Origin: Buttiauxella brennerae ATCC 51605
GTDB lineage: Bacteria > Pseudomonadota > Gammaproteobacteria > Enterobacterales > Enterobacteriaceae
Assembly (NCBI RefSeq): GCF_001654925.1
Contig: NZ_LXER01000011.1
Span: forward strand, 248,001 to 312,000
Direction of reading: 5' to 3'
DNA length: 64,000 nt
Shown here: positions 57,011 to 64,000 of the stretch, piece by piece
Position numbering within the stretch: position 1 is the stretch's first letter
Layout: each line of letters starts with the position of its first letter
Translations under genes and position numbers: made by a program
Notes under the pieces: generated by a model
What the model saw: the letters and a program-made list of their open reading frames with translations, nothing else
The model's database searches: none
Told to the model about the DNA's origin: nothing

Positions 57011-59149
57011 CTAAGCGATAGCTTCAACCTCTCGAGGGATATGCCTTTCCGGCATCGCCTGTTTCTGTTGTTCGTTCAGGAGTTCGCAGGCCGTGGTTCC
57101 CGGAAGAGGGCGGTAGAACAGGAAGCCCTGGCAGAGTTCAATCCCTGCCTTTTGTACCAGTTCTAACTCTTGCTCGGTTTCAACGCCTTCAATGAGAATT
57201 TCACATTGAATGACCATGCATAATTTAACGGCCTGTAGCAGGAAGTTAAACCCATCAGGTTTGGATAAACCCAGCACCATCGATCTGTCGAGCTTGATCT
57301 TATCCAGCGGGTAGCGGGTCAGATAGTGGAGTGTTGAGTAACCTGAGCCAAAATCATCAAGGGCGATTTTGATCCCGAGACTACGTAGTTTCCCCATCAC
57401 TTCTGCAACACGTACAGGCTCTTGAACCTTTTGGGATTCAGTAATTTCAAACTCAAGATTCCAGCCAGCAGGCAATGGTTTGGCGAGAACTGTGTTCACA
57501 ATATGCAGAAGTCGATAGTCGACCAATGTCTGTGGGGAGATATTGATCGACAGCGTCATGCTCTCTGTCTCAGACATATTCTCTCGTACGTAATCCAGCG
57601 CGTTTTCCATCACCCAGAAATCGACCTCCGGCATCAGGCCGGTACGCTCATAGTATTTCAGGAAAGTAGGGGGCGTTATCTTTCCACTGTCACTTTGATG
57701 GCGGATAAGCACCTCAAGAGCGACAATTTTTTTGTCAGATAAGCGCAACTGAGGCTGGAAGTAGAGAATGAACTGCCCGCTGGATTGCAGCTTTTCAATT
57801 TGTCGCTGAGCTTCGATGTAGCTGTTTTCTTCAACAATATGGCTGTAATTTGGCACCATCTCAAAATCAGTCGGCTGAATGATTTTCATCTCACCGGTCA
57901 GTAAGTCCATATCGTTATTTACAGCGCTTTTTTGCTTTAATGTACTTTTGACAAACGGGTAATAAATGACCACACCCAAAGCGACAAGCGCAAGATATAA
58001 CAGTACGGCGGCACTGGATTCACCGCTAGCTAACCACACCTTGAGAGGTCCTGGTGTTGACCAACTGACGATTGCAGTTATCCGTGGAATGAAACTAAAG
58101 TAAGTCGCACCGTATGCCACGATGTAAGAGACAAGCGGGGTCAGGACGAACGGAATAATCATGACCGGATTGAGAACAATCGGGAAACCAAATATCAGCG
58201 GTTCGTTGATGTTAAACAAAGCCATAGGCCCGGCGATGGTCAACAGACGGCGGTGTGGGCTGTTTTTCTGCATTAAAATACAGATCACCAAACTCAGTGT
58301 ATTTCCTGTACCACCGGAGTTACACCACATGTCATAGAACACCGGGCTGAGAATGTTGAGTGCCCCGCGCCCTGAATACCAATCATTAATATTTAATTTC
58401 GCGGCAGCCGTAAAGGCAACATCAATGTCCATAAATAGATAATAGCCGTGCAGGCCAAAGAACCATGGAACACTGCGCAACAGGACGTATGAAATACCAT
58501 TTAGAAAGTTAGTAGGGTAGAAATAAAGAGACAGTTGGCTGAAAAAATTCATTGCATGGTGCAAGCCAGATTCAGCTGCTAATTTTATAATGCTACTGAA
58601 TAGGGCAATGATCATCAATGTGGCAAAAAAAGAAACAATTGTAACGTTATTGTTGTCTTTCCATTTGCGAATTTTTAACAGTTTCTTGCTGACTATTTCC
58701 TGTAATACATTACCAATTATCCCAGAGGCCAAAGCCATAGGGATGCTGATATCGAGGAAAAATTGTGCGTTATCATCCATTATTCGCCGGAATATCATCA
58801 AGGTACTGATGCTTAACGCAATACAGTATATTTGTGACAAGCGGTTTCTGACGGCCCAATGAACCGCAACATAGATATTCATAACCAGCGGAGCGAGCGC
58901 TAAAAAACCAATCTGCAACTGTATGAACCATTGTGCCGCATGGTTAAAACCCGCAGTTTCACAAAGAACTGATGCGGTGATCACCAAACCACGGACAATC
59001 GATAAGGGAACTATAGCCATAGTGCTGGCAATGATTGCATGGGCATAACGATTGTTTAATAACTTTACCTGACTGTTATTTAAACGATGCAAAAGATTGT
59101 TTTGTAGCCACACTTTTATCACAAAATTACCTGAAGCTATTACGCTCAT
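57011..59149 (-). CDS. PTS EIIC-EAL fusion: sugar-permease domain joined to a c-di-GMP phosphodiesterase
   Basis: A 712-residue protein. Residues about 20-405 form a PTS EIIC of the cellobiose/lactose type, with FGLHGYY (H234), NSGGTGNT (277-284) and the substrate motif NINEPLIFGFP (E316). Residues about 445-690 form an EAL domain. It keeps the metal/catalytic motif as EVL (E479), N536 in SINISP, EITES (568-572), DD at 598-599, K617 and EGVETE (654-659), so phosphodiesterase activity is plausible. No EIIA or EIIB domain is attached. The likely role is sugar-responsive c-di-GMP breakdown. It sits between rstA and rstB, absent from E. coli K-12 there, in AT-rich DNA. Confidence 0.9.
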   Translation of the reverse strand: MSVIASGNFVIKVWLQNNLLHRLNNSQVKLLNNRYAHAIIASTMAIVPLSIVRGLVITASVLCETAGFNHAAQWFIQLQIGFLALAPLVMNIYVAVHWAVRNRLSQIYCIALSISTLMIFRRIMDDNAQFFLDISIPMALASGIIGNVLQEIVSKKLLKIRKWKDNNNVTIVSFFATLMIIALFSSIIKLAAESGLHHAMNFFSQLSLYFYPTNFLNGISYVLLRSVPWFFGLHGYYLFMDIDVAFTAAAKLNINDWYSGRGALNILSPVFYDMWCNSGGTGNTLSLVICILMQKNSPHRRLLTIAGPMALFNINEPLIFGFPIVLNPVMIIPFVLTPLVSYIVAYGATYFSFIPRITAIVSWSTPGPLKVWLASGESSAAVLLYLALVALGVVIYYPFVKSTLKQKSAVNNDMDLLTGEMKIIQPTDFEMVPNYSHIVEENSYIEAQRQIEKLQSSGQFILYFQPQLRLSDKKIVALEVLIRHQSDSGKITPPTFLKYYERTGLMPEVDFWVMENALDYVRENMSETESMTLSINISPQTLVDYRLLHIVNTVLAKPLPAGWNLEFEITESQKVQEPVRVAEVMGKLRSLGIKIALDDFGSGYSTLHYLTRYPLDKIKLDRSMVLGLSKPDGFNFLLQAVKLCMVIQCEILIEGVETEQELELVQKAGIELCQGFLFYRPLPGTTACELLNEQQKQAMPERHIPREVEAIA

Positions 59150-59552
59150 AATGGTTTTTTTAAACAGATAACTGAATTATCAAAGCGAGTTATCCGGTGT
59201 TAACGGCAGAGTAAAATTATCTATTTTTCTACATTTATGGGTTTTATTTCCCACGAATTAGGCCGAAGTGTTATTTTGTTAATTCAGGTAAGTAACAAAG
59301 CGAATACAATATGATAATAAAAATAGTGGTTTTCGAAATATTCACCTGGTTTTCTGGAGAAACCAAAATACAGAAAGAAATCTATCATAATAGTTGCACA
59401 CACTTCTATACATAAGTGTACAGAATTAAAACTAGTGCAAGAAGCAGGCGAAATATATCAGGAGAGCTTTCGAGTGAAGGTTATTTAATTCGAATAACCG
59501 CTCGCAAAACGAACGGTTATTTATAACGTCAAGTAAGTTTAATACCCAGTAT
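59150..59552. other. AT-rich spacer between the EIIC-EAL gene and rstA
   Basis: A 403-base spacer, clearly richer in A and T than the flanking genes. It holds two overlapping hairpins near rstA: GGTTATTTAATTCGAATAACC at 59478-59498 (written here in full, 21 bases split as GGTTATT / AATAACC stem) and ATAACCG...CGGTTAT at 59494-59520, one of which probably ends rstA mRNA. The remainder is likely the promoter of the EIIC-EAL gene. No further ORF is supported. Confidence 0.5.
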
Positions 59553-60281
59553 CTAAACTTCACTCTCCCAGGCATGGGGCGCGAATAAGTAGCCTTTATT
59601 ACGGACGGTTTTGATACGAAACGGTTCGGTTGCGCTATCGTAAAGTTTCTTTCTCAGGCGCGAAATAGCGACGTCGACGCTGCGATCCATGCCATCATAG
59701 GTCACGCCACGCAAGTTCTTTAACAACGCATCACGGTCCATGATTTGCCCGGCGTGGGTGGCCAGCTCCCAAAGCAAATCGAAGTCAGCGGTAGAGAGCG
59801 TGATGTTTTCTGCACCCAGAGTAACCTGGCGGTTTACCGGGTCAATGCACAGCGTGCCAAAGCGCATGGCTTTGTGTGGCTTAAGCGCGTTAGGGGTGCT
59901 TTCAACGGTCTGTTGTGCCGAAACGCGTTGGCGTAAATGAAGTCGCAAACGTGCCAGCAGAACGGCAGGTGGGGTAGTTTTAAGAATATAATCGTTAGCG
60001 CCCATTTCCAGAGACAGAATATGGTTCATATCACTGTCCAGAGATGTCAGCAGTACAATTGGGCCATCCCATTGGGGACGCAAATCGCGGCACAGCGTCA
60101 TGCCATCTTTGCCCGGTAGCATCACATCCAATAGTACGAGGTCAGGCTGTTGTTGCTGAATAGTCGCTTCGGCGAGATCGCCACGGCTTTCGACGATAAC
60201 GTCAATGTCATGTTTGCCGAGGTAAGCGGCAATTAACGATCCTACTTCTGGGTCGTCTTCTACGTATACGATTTTATTCAT
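59553..60281 (-). CDS. rstA: response regulator RstA
   Basis: A 242-residue OmpR-family regulator. Receiver domain at residues 1-115, with acidic pocket EDD (9-11), phosphorylated Asp in LVLLDVMLPGKDG and Lys in YILKTTPPAVLL. The winged-helix DNA-binding domain lies at about 140-235 (RDALLKNLRGVTYDGMDRSVDVAISRLRKKL ... TVRNKGYLF). In E. coli it regulates asr, csgD and others under PhoPQ control. The start at 60281 (MNKIVYVEDD) matches E. coli. Its partner rstB is displaced by the EIIC-EAL gene. Confidence 0.96.
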   Translation of the reverse strand: MNKIVYVEDDPEVGSLIAAYLGKHDIDVIVESRGDLAEATIQQQQPDLVLLDVMLPGKDGMTLCRDLRPQWDGPIVLLTSLDSDMNHILSLEMGANDYILKTTPPAVLLARLRLHLRQRVSAQQTVESTPNALKPHKAMRFGTLCIDPVNRQVTLGAENITLSTADFDLLWELATHAGQIMDRDALLKNLRGVTYDGMDRSVDVAISRLRKKLYDSATEPFRIKTVRNKGYLFAPHAWESEV

Positions 60282-60336
60282 GGCCCGGCACATCAGCTTA
60301 AAAGGAAAACATACACTGCTAACGAAGGTTAAACCA

Positions 60337-60353
60337 TAAATCACGGGTAAACA
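60337..60353 (-). promoter_or_regulatory. PhoP-box-like direct repeat upstream of rstA
   Basis: On the minus strand TGTTTA-CCCGT-GATTTA fits the PhoP box (T/G)GTTTA-N5-(T/G)GTTTA with one mismatch. It lies about 55 bases upstream of rstA, just before the end of folM. rstA is PhoP-controlled in E. coli. Confidence 0.55.
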
Positions 60354-60356
60354 GAT

Positions 60357-61082
60357 CTATCGAAGCGGGCGACCACCATCGACAGAATGCGTGCGACCTG
60401 TGACATATTGGCTATTGAGCAGGTAATCGACCAGCCCAATAATTTCTTGTTCGCCAGGGGCGACTTTCATTAGCGACTTATTTAATGCCTCTTTACGGTA
60501 CTGCGCATCGTCATGCTCATTAAACATAATCATCGCAGGCGCAATCGCATTCACTTTCACTTCCGGCGCAAGTTTGCGGGCAAATGAGCGAGTCATATTA
60601 TCCAGCGCCGCTTTACTGGCGGCATAGGCAATATGCTTATCGCTTCCGCGCTCAACGACGTAATCGGTGAAGTGAATAATATCGGAACTGGCATGCCCGT
60701 GGCCGCGCAGCAAAGGTTCAAAGTAGTGGTTGAGCAAGTAGGGCGTATTGACATGAATTTGCAGCATCAAAGCCAGCGTATCAGCAGGTGACACCTCGGT
60801 AGACTCGGAAAGCCAGGCGCTGGCGTTGTGCAGAACCGCGCGCAGACCATTGCAATGCTCTTTTACTTGCAGTGCAAATTGCTCGATACCTGCATTAGTG
60901 GAAAAGTCCCCGAACAGGCAAATCGCGCCTGCCTGTTCAAGTTCAGCTATCGCCGGGTAACGCGTGCGATAACTGATGATAATGGGGTGCTGTTGGGCCA
61001 GAAAGTGTCGTGCCAGCGCCAGTCCAATTCGTTTACCGGCACCGGTAATCAAAATTGGGCGTACAGGGGATGTTAGCTCCAT
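60357..61082 (-). CDS. folM: dihydromonapterin reductase FolM
   Basis: A 241-residue short-chain dehydrogenase that reduces dihydromonapterin (and weakly dihydrofolate) with NADPH. The cofactor motif is TGAGKRIGLALARHF, the catalytic Tyr-x-x-x-Lys is in YAASKAALDNM, and the pteridine-reductase C-terminus reads TGRTHSVDGGRPLR. The place between ydgI and rstA matches E. coli. Confidence 0.94.
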   Translation of the reverse strand: MELTSPVRPILITGAGKRIGLALARHFLAQQHPIIISYRTRYPAIAELEQAGAICLFGDFSTNAGIEQFALQVKEHCNGLRAVLHNASAWLSESTEVSPADTLALMLQIHVNTPYLLNHYFEPLLRGHGHASSDIIHFTDYVVERGSDKHIAYAASKAALDNMTRSFARKLAPEVKVNAIAPAMIMFNEHDDAQYRKEALNKSLMKVAPGEQEIIGLVDYLLNSQYVTGRTHSVDGGRPLR

Positions 61083-61111
61083 CGACGACTCCTTTTATCT
61101 GACCCATTAAT

Positions 61112-62494
61112 TTATTTCACCAGCATCCATGTAGCCGGGAATGCTGCCACCAGCATCAGAAAGATAACGGCTTTCTCGCGTAATTTCAGCTTAATGTCAT
61201 GGATATGCGTGCTGCGTGTGTACATAAAGACTAATAAACCCGGCGCATACAATACCACCGAAAGCAGCAAATGCATGGGGCCTGATGCATAAAGCAACCA
61301 CAAGCCATAAATACATGCGCCCAGACCAATTGCCTTATGCAGTGGACGGGTGGAGATTTTCAGTAAATAGGCGCCCACCAGGAAGTAAGGCACCAGAATC
61401 ATTTCTGATGCGATGGTCAACAGTGTGTTGTAGTCCGACCCGGTCAGCCAAATCAATACCAGGCAAACCTGAACGCTGATATTGGTCAGCCAGAGTGAGG
61501 CCGAAGGAGCATTGTTTTTGTTCTGGCGAGCAAAAATTTTCGGGAAGGCTTTATGCGTTGCGGCAAGGAAAGGCACTTCTGCAGCCATAATCGTCCAGCT
61601 CAGATACGCACCACACACTGAGACAATCAGCCCGGCGGCGATAATCACTTCACCCCACGGCCCCATCATTTCGACCATCAAACCTGCCATGGACGGGTTA
61701 CGTATTCCGGCCAGTTCCGGGCGCGCAATCACGCCCAATGACAACAGCGTGACCAGCAGATAAACGCCTAATGCCGCAATAACCGCCAGCAGTGTTGCAC
61801 GGCCGACATCATTTTTATTGCGTGCGCGAGCCGAAACTACCACCGCTCCTTCAACACCAATAAATACCCACAGGGTAATCAGCATGGTGTTTTTGACCTG
61901 TTCCCAAACCGGAACACCTAGCGCAATACCGCTAAAATCGAGAGTAAAAGTAGACAGTTTAAAAGCCATGGCGGCCAGTATTATAAACAGACCGAGTGGC
62001 AGTAACTTCGCCAGCGTGGCAACCAGGTTAATGCTGGCTGCGGTTTGCACGCCTCGCAGCACCAGGAAATGCACCATCCATAGCAGCACAGAAGCGCCGA
62101 CAATCGACTGCCAGGTATTTCCGTCACCAAACAGACGCAGTTCCGGAGTGTCGGTGAAGAAACTCAGTGCGGAGAAAACGATAACCAAATAAGAGACGTT
62201 GGCGATGACCGCACAGAGCCAATAACCCCATGCTGAAAAGAACCCAATAAGTTCGCCAAAACCTTCGCGAGCGTAGGTGAAAATGCCGCCATCCAGATCC
62301 GGGCGTATGCGGGTTAGCACGACCATTGCGAGTGCCAGTAATAAAATACCTACGCCCGTAATCGCCCAACCAATCAGCAATGCTGCAGGACTCGCGACAC
62401 TCGCCATGTTTTGCGGCAGGCTAAATACACCCGCACCGAGCATCGAGCTCAATACCAATGCAGTTAATGCGGCGAGGCCAAGCTTCTTTTCCAT
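61112..62494 (-). CDS. ydgI: YdgI, arginine/ornithine antiporter family transporter
   Basis: A 460-residue APC-superfamily (ArcD-type) transporter with about 12-13 helices. The first helix has the motif LTALVLSSMLGAGVFSLPQNMA. It matches E. coli YdgI in length and sequence from memory. The substrate is inferred as arginine/ornithine from the family and has not been shown. It lies between ydgH and folM as in E. coli. Confidence 0.93.
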   Translation of the reverse strand: MEKKLGLAALTALVLSSMLGAGVFSLPQNMASVASPAALLIGWAITGVGILLLALAMVVLTRIRPDLDGGIFTYAREGFGELIGFFSAWGYWLCAVIANVSYLVIVFSALSFFTDTPELRLFGDGNTWQSIVGASVLLWMVHFLVLRGVQTAASINLVATLAKLLPLGLFIILAAMAFKLSTFTLDFSGIALGVPVWEQVKNTMLITLWVFIGVEGAVVVSARARNKNDVGRATLLAVIAALGVYLLVTLLSLGVIARPELAGIRNPSMAGLMVEMMGPWGEVIIAAGLIVSVCGAYLSWTIMAAEVPFLAATHKAFPKIFARQNKNNAPSASLWLTNISVQVCLVLIWLTGSDYNTLLTIASEMILVPYFLVGAYLLKISTRPLHKAIGLGACIYGLWLLYASGPMHLLLSVVLYAPGLLVFMYTRSTHIHDIKLKLREKAVIFLMLVAAFPATWMLVK

Positions 62495-62640
62495 AGCAGT
62501 CCCGTAGATTTCAAATAAGACCCAGCATAATTATTATGCTTTTATGCATAAAAATGGTGGGTAACACTAAGGCGCGGAATTTTACGGAGTGTGGGCGCTG
62601 CTTGCAATGGCGTGAGCCATAAAATGCTCTGTGAAATGCA

Positions 62641-62666
62641 AAAAGGGCAGCATAGCTGCCCTTTTA
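62641..62666 (-). terminator. terminator after ydgH
   Basis: AAAAGGGCAGC and GCTGCCCTTTT form an extended stem around ATA. T-runs lie on both sides, and it sits 13 bases beyond the ydgH stop. Confidence 0.88.
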
Positions 62667-62678
62667 TTGATTCAGGAC

Positions 62679-63623
62679 TTACTTATAGAGGTCAGCACTG
62701 ACCGTCAGGTTGCCACCACGTTCATCCCATTGGCGGGTGATGTGGTAATACTTGGCACCTTTCTTAGCAGCACGCTTAGCGACCTGGTAAGAGACCTCTG
62801 TGCTGCTGCTGTAGTGGCCAGTGAACTTCACGCTATCAAAGGGAACCATCTGCGCAGCAGTCGTTTTGTTCAACTCCTGAATCTTGGTTCCATCTGGCAG
62901 GGTGACAGTGTAACGGCCACCTTGAGTGGTTTGTGTTTCAAAGAAACGGCCCACATCAGAACTTGGTGTACTGGAACTTGCAACGCCTGGGATCTCAACT
63001 TTTGCCGCTGCAGCACCACCGGCAGCCAGAGCTGCTTTACCAGCCTCAGAATCTGCAGGAATCACATCAGGGCTTTGAACCACACGCTTCTTAGCATCTT
63101 TTTTATAGATGAATGCTGTGATGCGCTGGTTGCCACCCGAGTTCGCGTCAATCTGGCGCACGATATAGAACGAATCCGCACCTTTTTCTTTAGCTACGCG
63201 GGTGATTGCCGAGTTAACTTCAGGTTGGCTGCGATAAAAACCCTGGATAGTCACAGTATCGAATGGCTCAAGGAGATATGCTTGATCTTTTGGTAACTCC
63301 ACCACGCCATTGATAACGCGATTAGAGACTTCCTCAGCCTTCGGTGCATCAGCATGATACACATCTGCAACTACACGCCAGTTGCCGCTGCTGCCAGTGT
63401 CATGAGTGTCCAGAACATAGAAAGAGGCAGCACCAATTTTATCCGCGCGTTTAGACACGGCATTAACCGCTTCACCAATCGAGTTAAAACGGCCAGTGAT
63501 GTTAATGCGATCAAAAGGTTTAAGAGCAGCAGCTTGGTCTGGAGTCAGTTCCGTTGCTGCCTGAGCTGACAGCGTTGTTAGGGTAAACAGTGCTGACGCC
63601 AGAAGGGTGTTCTTGAGCTTCAT
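62679..63623 (-). CDS. ydgH: YdgH, periplasmic protein with three DUF1471 (YdgH/BhsA/McbA) domains
   Basis: A 314-residue exported protein. The signal peptide ends SAQA at about residue 22. Three DUF1471 repeats follow at about residues 30-95, 105-170 and 255-314, each with a pattern like FDRINITGRFNSIGEAVNAVSKRADKIGAASFYV. A Lys/Ala-rich linker with PADSEAGKAALAAGGAAAAK lies between repeats 2 and 3. The family is linked to stress and biofilm; the YdgH role is only partly known. The start at 63623 has a weak AAGGATTAT upstream. Confidence 0.94.
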   Translation of the reverse strand: MKLKNTLLASALFTLTTLSAQAATELTPDQAAALKPFDRINITGRFNSIGEAVNAVSKRADKIGAASFYVLDTHDTGSSGNWRVVADVYHADAPKAEEVSNRVINGVVELPKDQAYLLEPFDTVTIQGFYRSQPEVNSAITRVAKEKGADSFYIVRQIDANSGGNQRITAFIYKKDAKKRVVQSPDVIPADSEAGKAALAAGGAAAAKVEIPGVASSSTPSSDVGRFFETQTTQGGRYTVTLPDGTKIQELNKTTAAQMVPFDSVKFTGHYSSSTEVSYQVAKRAAKKGAKYYHITRQWDERGGNLTVSADLYK

Positions 63624-64000
63624 AAAAATAATCCTTCGCCTTGCGCAAAATGAATACAAATACCGCATTCTCTGAGGGTTACCTGTTAGCCGCAGATTAT
63701 GCATTGAATCACTGCGACTGTCTGCGGCATTTTTCACTCAGCAATCGCTGAGTGCAGATATTTTTCATCACTAAAATTTATATTTTAACAAAACAGTGCT
63801 TTGACCAGTAAAAGTGATAAAGCATACAACTTAATTAGTTAATGTAATGTTAAATCTGCCATTTGCAGTGGCTCAGAATCGTGAATTGCCGGGCCAATGA
63901 AGCGTATTATCAGGTATCGTGGGTGAAAGTCAGTCAAAAAGAGCTGTCTGAAGCTCCTAACGCTAAACTTTTACGATAATGATACAAATACTGAGATCCT
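63624..64000. other. region upstream of ydgH to the window end
   Basis: No gene is visible in these 377 bases. A perfect hairpin, CACTCAGC / GCTGAGTG with loop AATC, is at 63735-63754. An AT-rich stretch at 63756-63860 probably contains the ydgH promoter. In E. coli pntA starts divergently beyond this point; no pntA start is in the window. Confidence 0.5.
63735..63754. other. perfect hairpin upstream of ydgH
   Basis: CACTCAGCAATCGCTGAGTG has 8-bp arms around AATC. It lies 112 bases upstream of the ydgH start and could be in its 5' UTR or a regulatory site; the function is unknown. Confidence 0.45.

Overview
The window is chromosomal DNA from a member of the Enterobacteriaceae, in the neighbourhood of Escherichia, Salmonella, Klebsiella and Enterobacter. 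Most proteins can be lined up from memory with E. coli K-12 proteins at near full length, and gene order follows the replication-terminus part of those chromosomes. A Tus gene with its adjacent Ter site (55426-55441) confirms the terminus location. No prophage, rRNA, tRNA or CRISPR was seen. Species cannot be fixed from the sequence alone.

Layout. 1-6735: end of oppC, oppD, oppF, a voltage-gated K+ channel gene, yciU, clsA, yciY, a small membrane protein, yciI and tonB. 6821-12599: the TonB-dependent receptor pqqU (yncD), then an accessory fasciclin / ECF sigma / anti-sigma module, then ansP. 12751-17041: lacZ and lacI without lacY. 17168-20022: an internally deleted arylamine N-acetyltransferase remnant, pptA, tqsA, and mdtJ-mdtI preceded by a short leader ORF. 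20058-29012: ydgD, ydgU, asr, an M32 carboxypeptidase, ynfM, ynfL, mlc, bioD2 and clcB. 29212-32652: a four-gene osmoprotectant ABC transporter of the OsmU type. 32997-38955: the anaerobic S-/N-oxide reductase operon ynfEGH-dmsD, in which ynfG carries an in-frame UGA, then ynfD and ynfC. 38991-46236: a bile-acid-symporter-family protein, add, cho, and the malY-malX / malI locus with two MalI operators. 46261-47789: a small accessory island with an orphan type VI secretion Hcp gene and two small genes of unknown function. 48132-55412: ydgA, manA, fumA, fumC, tus. 55514-60281: rstB and rstA, separated by a gene fusing a PTS EIIC membrane domain to a c-di-GMP phosphodiesterase (EAL) domain. 60357-63623: folM, ydgI, ydgH.

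Regulatory links visible in the window: a near-consensus RstA box lies upstream of asr, and RstA itself is encoded at 59553-60281. A PhoP-box-like sequence lies upstream of rstA. LacI-operator, CRP-site and promoter spacing upstream of lacZ resembles the E. coli lac promoter. MalI operators sit in the malX-malI intergenic region. A candidate ECF promoter precedes the fasciclin gene.

Interspersed repeats: three full-length ERIC elements (19123, 29015, 52918), one divergent (4883) and one internally deleted (26987), plus a second palindromic family around GGTGGAT...ATCCACC (21619, 29166, 32907, 48046), usually in pairs. The strongest leads are the EIIC-EAL gene splitting rstA from rstB, the UGA replacing an iron-sulfur cysteine codon in ynfG, the SigK/RskA/fasciclin-like module, and the Hcp island lying between two similar terminators.
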